DNA of 64,000 nt from Aedes albopictus (GCF_035046485.1 NC_085137.1:47051155-47115154); one strand, 5' to 3'. Counted from the first letter of the stretch, positions 45,907-56,811 are shown. Notes: generated by a model from the letters alone, not told the origin. Made by a program: numbers and translations.

Positions 45907-47571
45907 TGTCGCAAGTTCCCCGGTAGCGGATAGAGCAAAATACCGTTAGCGAGGCTTAAAGAACAAAAACCGCAAACACTGAAGGGCAAAGGCTCAACGC
46001 AAACCACAAAAACATCAAATCGCAGATTAATACATATATTTGGGTCTACCCATCTTCCTCTCTAGCTTATTGGCTTACTAGCTAAACATTTGGAGTGGCA
46101 ATCGCCAAATATGATCTTAAATGCTAGCACTTATCTTCTTGGGGCGTCCCCCATGCCGCTCCGCCGCCAACGCACAGGTCATCCGCTGACCCATCATCGC
46201 TGTTCGTGCTCGTCCTCGAACCGTCGGGAATTTGGCCCACCGGTGCTTCTCACCGTGCCACGTCGTACCGTCGAGAGCGCCCAGTCGATGTCGGACCGGA
46301 GTGAGTACGTAGGTGACGTCCACTCACCCTGATCGCAGCTCGTTTAGCGGACCCGGACGGCTCCGTGGATTGACTCTGTTGGAGCTGCCCTATTCGCCGC
46401 TGGGTTCCGCTGTTGAACGCAGCTGAATGCACAACCGGAGTGGGAATTCTCGTCTCGTCCACTCGGCCCTGTTAGCTTCCGGTGTGTCCACGGTCGAACG
46501 TCGAAGAAACCCGTAATCGGAATGGGAATGCTCGTGTCGTCCACTATGCGGTCTCGATCTTCGACCCGTCCGTCGGAGCGATCCTCCCGTGATTGGACCT
46601 CTCGGATCCGAGAGCTTGCTCGCTACCTGGCCTATTCTCCGCCGCTGGAACGCGATGCCACTTCCGTCTCGCGAAGCGAAACTGAAAATAAGATGTAAAC
46701 AAAGGCCCTGCGGCCACCAGATGGTCAGCGATTGCTTGATTTCGAGATGGTTCTGTCAACGTACTTCCTTCGGAAGGCCTCTGGTCCCGCGCAAATGCAC
46801 TGTCCGTCAATATGGCGTCGTTCTCGTGCGCTCGCACCCCACGCGGTGCTTCCAGCGGTGTGTCTGCAGAGCGGAGATTTCATCAGTTCCCATTCTCTGG
46901 GTAATGGAATTTTGGCTTACCGGTTTAACTCGTCGGGTCCGATGTTCTCCAATGTGCTGTGGGTAATTCTATCTTCCAACCGACCAATTAACTGGATTCC
47001 GGTGTGACCAACGTTTTTGGAGGTTAACCCGCACGTGCCGACAATGGGTTAATTCAGCCAACTCGTCCCGTCGTCCTACAATGTCGAGAACCTCACTATT
47101 TTGCGGCCAAACGAGGATTTGGATTTCTCACTCACCTGCGGAGCACAAGAATAGTTGTACGTCGTGCTATTTTTCCCGCCAGCAGGAAGTTTCCATGCGG
47201 AATTGGTAAGCGACAAATTTCACTCGCGTGGTCGCTTCCAATGCGATCGAACGGACGGAGACAATTGATCTGACGGTGAAACAAAACGGGCGATCGGATC
47301 GAGCTCTGCTGCTGCTGTTTTTGCGGCTGTGTTAGTGCAATCAAACCGTCATTGTCCGGCGGCGCTTGCTTTTACGTCGCCGCTGTGCGAAAGGCCTTTA
47401 TGTTGACGGTTATTTGAATTGGTCGTTGATGCTCGAAACGATTTACACTGAACGAAACGATGTTGACGTGCGTGGCGGATTCAGCATAATAATTGCTGTT
47501 TCTGCGTATGTTTTGTGTTCTCATTTCTATGTTCTAACTAACATAGTGTCGAAACAAACTTAAACGTAACA
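45907..47571 (-). repeat. 3' LTR of the Ty3/gypsy element
   Basis: 1665 bp, identical to the other LTR by eye except position 46963. Open frames within it appear identically in both LTRs and are not gene candidates. Confidence 0.95.
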
Positions 47572-48422
47572 CAACTCTACCGTAGCGGAAGAATTTTTCA
47601 TAAATCGGTGATCAAACGATTTATGAAAAATTCACAAAATCTTCAGTCATCCTTCTAGGATGATGGTCAGAGACAAGTCGGTCAACCTAACTCTTGAGCA
47701 GACCTCAAGTTACATCTTTTCCTCAACTAAAACCAAACTCATACGCAAGCCTTGGTCGCTTGCCAAATCTTCTCTATCCTCCAAACTGCATAATCCTAAT
47801 GCTAACTAAACTTCACGCCAGCTGCGCCTGGCAAAATCTTCGACCTCTCAAATCGTCTCTGACCAATGTCCTTGTCCAGCTTCCACGAATCCTACGGCAA
47901 ACATTCAAATCGGATTCTAGCCTATTGTATTGACTAAAATAGGCTTAATCGCACACAAAACATTAAGAAGCTATATTTACAGACTATCTACAAGGACAAA
48001 ATTGGTTTGTTCTGGTTTGTGCATATTCTGAGAAAAGAAAAATTTACTAATCTAAATCGTCATGAGCCCGGGAAATAGGGTTTTACCGCGCCCCTGGTCG
48101 CGTTACTTTTGGGATGAAGATTTCATGACGACCCCCAGATCTTTAACCCTTGGCCACGCATTCGAATTGACTGGAAACACTTGAGGGTTCGTGTACACCA
48201 TCCAGTCGTGGATGTGCTTGGATTGCCGAGATCGTATTTTGTTCCTTCGTAGTGGTGCCACTCATAGCTCTGTGTAGTGAGGATGGTCGAATTCTTGATG
48301 ATGGGCTCGATTTGTCTCGATCGGCTCACGGCATGACCATTTAGTGTGTTTCGGTGTGAGGGTTCCTCGGGGTGTTGTTGCGCTTCACTCGTTGTCTGGA
48401 TCGTTTGGTATCTGGAGCCTCC

Positions 48423-49163
48423 CTACTCACGACGGTTTTCAGGGTCCCAGTCTCCCTCGCCCGCTGTAGGCTGTTGGTTGCTGCGCATCTTCGTCCTGGT
48501 ATTTGGAGCCTCCCTACTCACTGCTGTTTTCAGAGTCCCAATCTCCCTCGCCCGCTGTAGGCTGATGACTGCTGTGCTCTTTGTACTGGTATCTGGAGCC
48601 TCCCTACTCACTACTGTTTTCAGGGTCCCAGTCTCCCTTGCCCGCTGTAGGCTGATGGTTGCGGCGCTCTTTGACATGGTATCTGGAGCCTCCCTACTCA
48701 CTGCTGTTTTCAGGGTCCCAGTCTCCCTCGCCTTCAGTAGGCTGTCGATTCGTCCTGGTGTTTGGCGTGTCTTCGTCCTGGTATTTGGAGCCTCCCTACT
48801 CACGATGGTTTTCAGGGTTCCAATTTCCCGCGCCCGCTGTAGGCTTCTTGCTACATCCTGCTGCTCTCCCAAAGCTCTCCAGTTGCTGTCTCCCTGCGCC
48901 TGATAGTGGCCGTAAGCTTCGACTCCGCGCCGAACCGATGTTTGGTCGTCGATCTCCGGGTCTCCACTCCTCCTATCAGAGAATACATCTGGTGCCTTGA
49001 CGAGAAACCTGTGTTCCGTTTCCAGAATCACAGGGTGCCATTTCTCTCGCTTGGCGAACGGCTCACGGTACACCTCCTGGCGCGATGGAAGTGTTTGGGT
49101 ACCGCATGTTGATTCTCCATTTGCTACTGTTCGGCCTTCTGACGGATCGGGTGATGGAATCAC
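48423..49163 (-). CDS. Post-pol ORF with ~30-residue tandem repeats (unknown)
   Basis: A 246-codon frame downstream of pol, where some Ty3 elements carry an extra gene. Its C-terminal half is four to five near-copies of a 90-bp unit encoding (R/K)ARE(I/T)GTLKT(A/V)VSREAP followed by a variable Ser/Thr/Lys tail. No signal peptide or membrane segment is seen, so it is not an envelope. The opposite strand is also open across the repeats (48346-48903), as expected when a 90-bp unit lacks stops in both senses. It could be a real accessory protein or simply repeat expansion. Confidence 0.3.
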   Translation of the reverse strand: MIPSPDPSEGRTVANGESTCGTQTLPSRQEVYREPFAKREKWHPVILETEHRFLVKAPDVFSDRRSGDPEIDDQTSVRRGVEAYGHYQAQGDSNWRALGEQQDVARSLQRAREIGTLKTIVSREAPNTRTKTRQTPGRIDSLLKARETGTLKTAVSREAPDTMSKSAATISLQRARETGTLKTVVSREAPDTSTKSTAVISLQRAREIGTLKTAVSREAPNTRTKMRSNQQPTAGEGDWDPENRRE

Positions 49164-49317
49164 AAATCGTTCATTGTTCCTGGCGAAGATCGTGGTCTAC
49201 CACAAAGCTGGCTGATTTGTCGAGGTGGAGAGGTAGTCGTAAAGAAGTTATTGCTCATCACACCTGACTTTCTACCATTTTCCGTTTGTTACGTGTTTTT
49301 GGAGCGTGGTACTCATG

Positions 49318-49722
49318 GTTGACAGGCATTGCCTGCGGACATAGCTTTAACCTTGTGGAACCTCGTACGGCTGTACGGAAATCCTAGCTGTCGACTCACA
49401 ATCGGTGTTGCTGTGGTGGAGCAGTATTGCGACGGCTTCTCATCCTCAGCTCTCGTGGTCAAATCTCCCAGTGATTGGTGTTTTGATAGCTTGGCTGCTT
49501 CGTGGTTGACAGGCACCGCCTGTGTACATAGCTTGAACGGCCCGGAATCTCGCTGCTGGGAACGAAGATTCCAGTACATGTAGTCGTCAAATCGGTATAA
49601 CGGAAGTGCAGAATCCGGTTGAAGCTTCTCTGCCTTCCTGTTCGCTGTAATAATGCCCAACTATGGTGTTTTCTTCAGCGTTTGCTTCTTTGTTGACAGG
49701 CACCGCCTGTTTGCATAGCTTG
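49318..49722 (-). repeat. Three hairpin-forming repeats after pol
   Basis: GTTGACAGGCA(C/T)(C/T)GCCTG followed by CATAGCTT occurs at about 49318, 49505 and 49691, roughly 187 bp apart. Each contains AGGC...GCCT dyad symmetry. They lie in the untranslated tail between the pol stop and the post-pol ORF. Confidence 0.6.
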
Positions 49723-49733
49723 CACACGTTCGT

Positions 49734-52700
49734 TTAGTCCGCCTTGATGTCCTTTGCGTGGAACCTTCCCTTCTTGCCGCTCAGAACATCCTCTAGCACG
49801 TACAGGTTCGTCCCGATGATCTCCTTGACGATGGCCGGAACGAATTTCGGCTCAAGCTTGCTGTTGATTTGGTCCGCCTTCGAGGAGAGTACGAACGATC
49901 GCCGCCAAACCAAGTCTCCGACTTTGAACGCTACTGATCTTGTGCGAAGATTGTATCGCTGCTTCGCCCGTTGGTGGCTGTTCTTGATCCGCTCGATGAT
50001 TAGCTTCTGGATTCGACGAATCGCCGAGAGTCGTAGGTCCTGCGCTACCTTCGGGTCTTCTGGCGTGTTGAGTTCCTGCTGCGTGTACAGATCCGTGTGC
50101 AACAACAGGTTCCGTCCGAAGTTGGCTTCGTGGGGACTGACGCCCGTCGCCTCGTGCCGAGCAGCGTTTATCGCCGCCGTGATCGCCGGTAGTTTTTCGT
50201 CCCACTCTCGATGATCGCCGTCCAACAATGCCCGGATGCAGGTTACTACGACGCGGTTGACGCGTTCGGCGTTATTGACCTGCGGACAGTAGAACGCTGT
50301 CTTCATGTGGCCGATCTTGTGTTTCGCTAGCCAGGACTTGAACACCATTGATTCGAACTGCTTCCCGTTATCGGACAGTATCAGCCGTGGCCGAGAGAAC
50401 TTCAGGCAAACTTCTTCTTCCAGGAACTCCACCATCTTCTGCGAATCTGCTGCGCGCATCGGCTTCACAATTACGTATTTGCTGACCCAGTCGACTACTA
50501 CCAACAGCACTGTGTTTCCTCGCTTAGAACGTGTGAGCGGACCGACAAAGTCTACCGATATCATCTCCCAAGGAGTCTTCGCCGGCTTCGGGTTTCCCAT
50601 TTGCGGCATCATTCTTTTCCCCGGTGCCTTGCACGCTTTGCAGGTCGCACAGTTCATAACGTAATCGTGAATCTCCTGTTGCATCTGTGGCCAGTAGTAG
50701 TGGGCTTGTAGTTTATGCCAGGTCTTGTAGAAACCAAGATGCGCTGCTGCTGGTTCGTCGTGGAATCTTCGGATTAGCTGGAATCTCTCTTCTTTCGGAA
50801 TGACTTGCTTCCACTTGTGGTAAACTGCTCCCACTTCGTCCTTGCAACGGCAGTTCTTGAATAGCGTGTCGTTTGCTATGCGGAAGTCCGGGAACTTATC
50901 TCCTTCGCTCTTTACTCTGTCCACCAGCTTCCTGTACCACGGATCCAGGACTTGGTCTACCGTGAAGACTGCTTCTGCCACCGTCCTCGAGAGAGCATCT
51001 GGAACAACGTTGATGGAACCCTTCCTGTACCGGATCTCGAAATCAAACGCGTTCAGACGCAACAGCCACCGGCTCATCAAAGCCGTCGGGTTCTTCATCG
51101 ACTTCAGGTAGCTGAGTGCTGCATGGTCACAGTGGACAATGAACCGGATTCCTTCTACGTAGCCTCTAAACTTCTCGATCGCTCGGATCACTGCGAGGCA
51201 CTCCCGCTCCGTGACCGAGTACCTTCTCTCCGACGCTGACAACTTCTGCGAGAAGTAGCTGATGGGATGTTCCTCGCCGTTGATCTCCTGCGTTAGCACT
51301 GCTCCGATTGCTGTGTCGCTGGCATCGCACGCTATGGCGAACGGTTTGCTGTAGTCCGGCATCGCCAGTACCGGTGCCGAAACCAGAGCTGCTTTCAGCT
51401 TTAGGAACGCTTCTTCAGCTATCGGATTCCAACGGAACTTGGTCTTTCCTGACGTCAAGTTTGTTAGCGGAGCTGCTAGCTGCGAGAAACCGGCGATGAA
51501 GCGTCGGTACCAGTTGCAAACACCGAGAAATCGCTGCACTTCTTTGCGCGTTGTTGGAGTCGGGAATTGTACGATCGCTTGGATCTTCTCGTCGTCTACT
51601 CGCCAACCTTGCTCGTCGATCACGTAGCCTAGGTATTTCATGCTTTTCCGGCAGAACTTGGACTTCTCCGATGAAATCGTGAGATTCGCTTGGCGTAGCC
51701 GGCGGGCTACTTCTTCGAGCAGAGCGATATGCTCTTCGAATGTCTCGGAACAGATGATGATGTCGTCTAGGTAATGGAATACCAGCGGTTCTAGATCGGC
51801 GAATAGGTGGGTCATAAGTCTCGCTAGGGCTTGACTTGCCGTACACAGCCCGAAAGGCACCACCTTGAATTGGAAGTGACCTCTGGATGGAACGGTGAAG
51901 GCTGTCAGTTGTCTCGAACCTGGATGAAGTGGTAGCTGCCAGAAGGCATCCTTGAGATCGATCGAAGAAATGTATTTGCTGCTTCGGAGGTTGTTGGTGA
52001 TCGCTGCAATCTGGGGTATCGGATAGCCCTCGTTCACCATGATGGAGTTGAGGTGCCGCGCGTCCAGACAGACGCGATACTGCCCAGTTTTCTTCTTGAC
52101 GGCGACCAGCGGATTGTTCCATGGCGAGAACTGCGCCTCCTCAATGACGTCCAGCGCTATCATCCGGTCGATCTCCTTGTTGACCTCCTGTAGAACATAC
52201 GGCGACATAGGGTAATGCCGTTGTTTACGGGGCGGTGCATTCCCCACATCGATTCGATGCTCGTACAGCTTCGTGCGTCCTAGTCTTCCCTCTACCGCTT
52301 TCGGAAACTTCTGGATCGCCTGCTCTAGGCGCCGTTGTTGTTCGGGGCTGAGCTGCTTCATCTCCTGGTCTTCGCTGATCTGGTCTTCCTGCTTCGCTTC
52401 TAGTGTGCAACACACCGCTTTGACGCCAAACTTTTCCCAGAAGTTCATCCCTAGGATGACGCAGTCTGGAATCGAAGGTACCAAAAGCACTGGAAGAACT
52501 TCGTTGCGGTTGTTATACACTATTGGGAGATAGACGAAATGCGAAATGTTGTGTCTTGTGCCGTCCGCCGTTTTTATTCCGCCGCTGACGTTTCCTTTCT
52601 GCAAACCGCAGTCTTCCGCCAGCTCGACTCTTTTTCCTCCTAGCAGAGAGCAGTTCGCTCCACTGTCCAGCAAAGCTGTCAACTCCTTTCCCAGCACTGA

Positions 52701-52973
52701 TATGACGGCGTGCGGTCGATTGTCACTTCCGGGGTTGATAATGATCGAGTTGAGGTTTTGAAATTCCGGGATATCGGAGGGGTCTCCGAGATTTTGCGGA
52801 GAGCTGCTCCCCTCTACTGCTGGTTCTCCGCTTGGTAGTTTACCGCGTCCATGCGGCACGTAAAGCAACTGCGCAGCGAGTAGCCTTTCCTTCCACAACG
52901 GTAGCAGAATAGGATGGCTTGCGGCTTCGGACAGTCCATGAATCTGTGACCCTCCTCGTCGCAGTTCCAGCAA
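49734..52973 (-). CDS. pol: Ty3/gypsy Pol polyprotein (PR-RT-RH-IN), 1079 aa, intact
   Basis: Aspartic protease at about residues 95-180 with LLDSGANCS (catalytic Asp103). Reverse transcriptase at about 275-455 with SIDLKDAFW (Asp339) and HYLDDIIIC (Asp403/404). RNase H at about 545-665 with ACDASD (Asp550), ERECL and HCDHAAL (Asp616). Integrase zinc-binding HHCC (His738, His745, Cys775, Cys778) and catalytic triad Asp808 (SVDFVG), Asp868 (LSDNGKQF) and Glu903 (NNAERVNR), then an FKVGDLVWRR tail. All expected catalytic residues are present. The frame overlaps gag by 160 bases and is shifted relative to it, so expression probably uses frameshifting. I found no standard slippery heptamer. Confidence 0.96.
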   Translation of the reverse strand: MLELRRGGSQIHGLSEAASHPILLPLWKERLLAAQLLYVPHGRGKLPSGEPAVEGSSSPQNLGDPSDIPEFQNLNSIIINPGSDNRPHAVISVLGKELTALLDSGANCSLLGGKRVELAEDCGLQKGNVSGGIKTADGTRHNISHFVYLPIVYNNRNEVLPVLLVPSIPDCVILGMNFWEKFGVKAVCCTLEAKQEDQISEDQEMKQLSPEQQRRLEQAIQKFPKAVEGRLGRTKLYEHRIDVGNAPPRKQRHYPMSPYVLQEVNKEIDRMIALDVIEEAQFSPWNNPLVAVKKKTGQYRVCLDARHLNSIMVNEGYPIPQIAAITNNLRSSKYISSIDLKDAFWQLPLHPGSRQLTAFTVPSRGHFQFKVVPFGLCTASQALARLMTHLFADLEPLVFHYLDDIIICSETFEEHIALLEEVARRLRQANLTISSEKSKFCRKSMKYLGYVIDEQGWRVDDEKIQAIVQFPTPTTRKEVQRFLGVCNWYRRFIAGFSQLAAPLTNLTSGKTKFRWNPIAEEAFLKLKAALVSAPVLAMPDYSKPFAIACDASDTAIGAVLTQEINGEEHPISYFSQKLSASERRYSVTERECLAVIRAIEKFRGYVEGIRFIVHCDHAALSYLKSMKNPTALMSRWLLRLNAFDFEIRYRKGSINVVPDALSRTVAEAVFTVDQVLDPWYRKLVDRVKSEGDKFPDFRIANDTLFKNCRCKDEVGAVYHKWKQVIPKEERFQLIRRFHDEPAAAHLGFYKTWHKLQAHYYWPQMQQEIHDYVMNCATCKACKAPGKRMMPQMGNPKPAKTPWEMISVDFVGPLTRSKRGNTVLLVVVDWVSKYVIVKPMRAADSQKMVEFLEEEVCLKFSRPRLILSDNGKQFESMVFKSWLAKHKIGHMKTAFYCPQVNNAERVNRVVVTCIRALLDGDHREWDEKLPAITAAINAARHEATGVSPHEANFGRNLLLHTDLYTQQELNTPEDPKVAQDLRLSAIRRIQKLIIERIKNSHQRAKQRYNLRTRSVAFKVGDLVWRRSFVLSSKADQINSKLEPKFVPAIVKEIIGTNLYVLEDVLSGKKGRFHAKDIKAD

Positions 52974-54994
52974 AGCATTGCTATCCGTTGGCCGTTCGGA
53001 GCTTCTTCCTGCTGTATTTGGCGATCTTCCCGTTGTCTGGCTGGTTCTGGCAGCAGACGTTGGCTTCTTCGGTTATTGTCGCCCTGATCCGAGCTTGGCA
53101 TCCACTGTCGTGCCTGCCAGCCCTGTGCTCTTTGCGGCTGTTCTTGCTGTTGTTGTGGTAGCCGAGTCTGGTACGATGCGGTTTGCGGCCGCTGCTGCTG
53201 TGCCGGCGTTTGCGCCTCTCTTGTGTACTGCCGCGCTGCTCGCAGGACGTCAGCCTCTGTCCGGTTGTACCTATCCGTTGGCCTTGTCTGCCTTTCGTCG
53301 CACGCCGCAAAGCTTGGTCTCGCAGACCTCCGCTCAATGTTCAATTTCAACGCGTTGACTTGCTCCACCAGTTCGTCGATGTTGTGCTGCCAATTGTCTT
53401 CTGGTCCTTCCTCCGCTGCTTCGTGCTCGAATGCGCCTTCTTCTACCTCCACGGCGTGAACTCTGTTGAACCGCTGTGGCTGTTGGTGATGCTGAACCGG
53501 TGGCGGTCTGCTAGGAACTACTGGTGTAGCGAAGTTCGGTTCCAGAAGCGCGCTGTGCGGAATGGGAATCCTGCGTTGTCTGTTCAGAAGCATCCTCGTC
53601 TCGTCGTATCCGGTGCAGACTTCCACCATTTCTTCCAGTGAACGAGGCCTCGCTGCTGTTACGATGGCAGCGTAGTTCTCGTTCATGTTTTTCTTCACCA
53701 GGAAGAACTTTTCGTCGTCTGGAATTGGTGGATCGACGAAGCGGAAGAGCGCTGAAATGTCGCGATAGAATTTCGCGAAGGATTCTTCCCTTCCTTGGAA
53801 TCGGAAGCTAGCTTCCAGACGGAGAATTTGGGAGTACCCGCTGGGCAGGAATTCTCTTCGAATCTCTCGCTTGAACTGGTCCCAGGTGCGCAACAGGTTT
53901 TGCGAGGTTGCTCGTGAATACCAGTCGATGGCGTCCTCCTGTAGTAGGTGTTTGATGGAGCTCAGGAGTGTGGCATCACTCATGCCTTCTGACCTCGCGA
54001 ACGTTTCCACGCGATCTAGGAACACGTTGAGTGATGTAGTGTCCTTCTCGCCGCGAAACTTGAAAGGCCAGTTGTGCACGGCCTTCTGAATCCGTCGATC
54101 ATCCACTCGTTCCGGCGCTGGTCGTTCTCGACGCACTAGCCGCTCCAGATCGTCCCGCATTCGGCAATATTCTTCGTGCATCCGCTGCTCTCTTTCCTGC
54201 ATCTCCACTATTATCGATTGCAGCTCGTGAACTTCTCGTGATTGTGTTTCTCGAGCTGTCCGGTTCCATGTTTCTCGCTCCCGTTGAAGGTAGGGAGGCG
54301 GTGGTGAGGTGTTCCGTTGTCTAGGCTGTGTTTCACTTCCATCTTCGTTGTCTCGCGCTCGAAACGAACTCGAAAATAGCAATCCTCGTCCCTGTCCACC
54401 AGAGAATGATGTCATCAGAGGCTGCTGTGATGCTGGCGGCGGTGTGGATTCTTGATTTGAACTGTTGCCCACTGGAATCGTGGCATCCGTCGTTCCGCCG
54501 ACTGCTCCTTCCTCTTCGTCGTTACTCCTTCTAATGGCATCCGTTGAACTTGTATGATTCACCTCGATCTCACCGCGTTGCACACTACTCACTACACTAG
54601 TACCATTCACTTTGTTGAGTAAAACAGTCACGTGCATGGTTAACATTCCATGCAACTCTCTCAGTTCGACCGGAGGATTGATCAAACGTAATCTGTCGCG
54701 ATAGTGGGTCAGCCGCGTTCGACATTGATTGATCGCAGCCCTATCGGCTGTTCGAATTGCCGCTTCAGTGCTTATGTGCAGCTGCTGTATTTGAGTTTCA
54801 CAGTATTCAATGTTTGACTGTGGACTCATTACATGGGCTGAGCTAGTGGGCTGGTTATCTCTTAAGGATTCCTCCTGGAGGAGTGCCTTCAGACGGAGGA
54901 CTTTCCCTCTGTGGGTAGTGGGTCCTAAATTTACTACGTGACGCAGAGCCAGCTCATACGTCACCTCTTCGTCTGTTAAGTGTGTGTAGTCCAT
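52814..54994 (-). CDS. gag: Ty3/gypsy Gag polyprotein, 726 aa
   Basis: ATG at 54994 lies about 150 bases inside the 5' LTR/PBS. A capsid-like region (about 300-450) contains WPFKFRGEKDTTSLNVFLDR and a SFRFQGREESFAKFYRD segment typical of retrotransposon Gag. A Gln/Arg-rich region follows. At the C-terminus, CWNCDEEGHRFMDC (675-688) is a standard CCHC knuckle. The second, CYRCGRKGYSLRSC (697-710), has Tyr where His is expected. Gag assembles the particle and binds RNA. Confidence 0.93.
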   Translation of the reverse strand: MDYTHLTDEEVTYELALRHVVNLGPTTHRGKVLRLKALLQEESLRDNQPTSSAHVMSPQSNIEYCETQIQQLHISTEAAIRTADRAAINQCRTRLTHYRDRLRLINPPVELRELHGMLTMHVTVLLNKVNGTSVVSSVQRGEIEVNHTSSTDAIRRSNDEEEGAVGGTTDATIPVGNSSNQESTPPPASQQPLMTSFSGGQGRGLLFSSSFRARDNEDGSETQPRQRNTSPPPPYLQRERETWNRTARETQSREVHELQSIIVEMQEREQRMHEEYCRMRDDLERLVRRERPAPERVDDRRIQKAVHNWPFKFRGEKDTTSLNVFLDRVETFARSEGMSDATLLSSIKHLLQEDAIDWYSRATSQNLLRTWDQFKREIRREFLPSGYSQILRLEASFRFQGREESFAKFYRDISALFRFVDPPIPDDEKFFLVKKNMNENYAAIVTAARPRSLEEMVEVCTGYDETRMLLNRQRRIPIPHSALLEPNFATPVVPSRPPPVQHHQQPQRFNRVHAVEVEEGAFEHEAAEEGPEDNWQHNIDELVEQVNALKLNIERRSARPSFAACDERQTRPTDRYNRTEADVLRAARQYTREAQTPAQQQRPQTASYQTRLPQQQQEQPQRAQGWQARQWMPSSDQGDNNRRSQRLLPEPARQREDRQIQQEEAPNGQRIAMLCWNCDEEGHRFMDCPKPQAILFCYRCGRKGYSLRSCFTCRMDAVNYQAENQQ

Positions 54995-55127
54995 GTTATG
55001 TATCGAATTTTATGCGTAAAGGGCTAAAATATATTGGTTATCGTTGGCCGGATAACCAAAAAGGCACAAAACCAAATCTTAAGATCACAAACCAAAAAAA
55101 AATCGCTAAACGGTAGTTTAATTGTGG

Positions 55128-55145
55128 ATTTTCAGTTGGGCGCCA
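55128..55145 (-). other. Primer binding site
   Basis: Reading the minus strand, TGGCGCCCAACTGAAAAT begins one base after the 5' LTR. TGG pairs with the CCA of a tRNA 3' end. The tRNA identity cannot be settled by eye. Confidence 0.8.
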
Positions 55146-55146
55146 G

Positions 55147-56811
55147 TGTCGCAAGTTCCCCGGTAGCGGATAGAGCAAAATACCGTTAGCGAGGCTTAAA
55201 GAACAAAAACCGCAAACACTGAAGGGCAAAGGCTCAACGCAAACCACAAAAACATCAAATCGCAGATTAATACATATATTTGGGTCTACCCATCTTCCTC
55301 TCTAGCTTATTGGCTTACTAGCTAAACATTTGGAGTGGCAATCGCCAAATATGATCTTAAATGCTAGCACTTATCTTCTTGGGGCGTCCCCCATGCCGCT
55401 CCGCCGCCAACGCACAGGTCATCCGCTGACCCATCATCGCTGTTCGTGCTCGTCCTCGAACCGTCGGGAATTTGGCCCACCGGTGCTTCTCACCGTGCCA
55501 CGTCGTACCGTCGAGAGCGCCCAGTCGATGTCGGACCGGAGTGAGTACGTAGGTGACGTCCACTCACCCTGATCGCAGCTCGTTTAGCGGACCCGGACGG
55601 CTCCGTGGATTGACTCTGTTGGAGCTGCCCTATTCGCCGCTGGGTTCCGCTGTTGAACGCAGCTGAATGCACAACCGGAGTGGGAATTCTCGTCTCGTCC
55701 ACTCGGCCCTGTTAGCTTCCGGTGTGTCCACGGTCGAACGTCGAAGAAACCCGTAATCGGAATGGGAATGCTCGTGTCGTCCACTATGCGGTCTCGATCT
55801 TCGACCCGTCCGTCGGAGCGATCCTCCCGTGATTGGACCTCTCGGATCCGAGAGCTTGCTCGCTACCTGGCCTATTCTCCGCCGCTGGAACGCGATGCCA
55901 CTTCCGTCTCGCGAAGCGAAACTGAAAATAAGATGTAAACAAAGGCCCTGCGGCCACCAGATGGTCAGCGATTGCTTGATTTCGAGATGGTTCTGTCAAC
56001 GTACTTCCTTCGGAAGGCCTCTGGTCCCGCGCAAATGCACTGTCCGTCAATATGGCGTCGTTCTCGTGCGCTCGCACCCCACGCGGTGCTTCCAGCGGTG
56101 TGTCTGCAGAGCGGAGATTTCATCAGTTCCCATTCTCTGGGTAATGGAATTTTGGCTTACCGGTTTAACTCGTCGGGTCCGATGTTCTCCAATGTGCTGT
56201 GGGCAATTCTATCTTCCAACCGACCAATTAACTGGATTCCGGTGTGACCAACGTTTTTGGAGGTTAACCCGCACGTGCCGACAATGGGTTAATTCAGCCA
56301 ACTCGTCCCGTCGTCCTACAATGTCGAGAACCTCACTATTTTGCGGCCAAACGAGGATTTGGATTTCTCACTCACCTGCGGAGCACAAGAATAGTTGTAC
56401 GTCGTGCTATTTTTCCCGCCAGCAGGAAGTTTCCATGCGGAATTGGTAAGCGACAAATTTCACTCGCGTGGTCGCTTCCAATGCGATCGAACGGACGGAG
56501 ACAATTGATCTGACGGTGAAACAAAACGGGCGATCGGATCGAGCTCTGCTGCTGCTGTTTTTGCGGCTGTGTTAGTGCAATCAAACCGTCATTGTCCGGC
56601 GGCGCTTGCTTTTACGTCGCCGCTGTGCGAAAGGCCTTTATGTTGACGGTTATTTGAATTGGTCGTTGATGCTCGAAACGATTTACACTGAACGAAACGA
56701 TGTTGACGTGCGTGGCGGATTCAGCATAATAATTGCTGTTTCTGCGTATGTTTTGTGTTCTCATTTCTATGTTCTAACTAACATAGTGTCGAAACAAACT
56801 TAAACGTAACA
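55147..56811 (-). repeat. 5' LTR of the Ty3/gypsy element
   Basis: 1665 bp. Supplies the promoter for the minus-strand transcript; exact start and polyadenylation sites are not evident. Confidence 0.95.

Larger units (their letters stand above)
45907..56811 (-). mobile_element. Ty3/gypsy LTR retrotransposon, 10.9 kb, full length and young
   Basis: Two 1665-bp LTRs (45907-47571 and 55147-56811) flank a 7.6-kb interior with gag and pol on the minus strand. LTR ends read TG...CA in coding sense. The two LTRs differ at one position I could see (T at 46963, C at 56203). It sits inside a satellite unit: AATAACTT before and CTTAAGAAAA after, giving a CTT or ACTT duplication. Pol order protease-RT-RNase H-integrase places it in Ty3/gypsy (Metaviridae). 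Both main frames are open. No envelope frame is recognised; an odd repeat-rich ORF lies after pol. Confidence 0.95.

Noticed and set aside
46090..46966. Several 65-125 codon frames in the LTRs
   Set aside because: They occur identically in both 1665-bp LTRs, on both strands, without known domains.
51415..52122. 235-codon minus-strand frame and other frames across gag-pol
   Set aside because: Shadow frames of the intact pol gene; composition is that of out-of-frame coding DNA.
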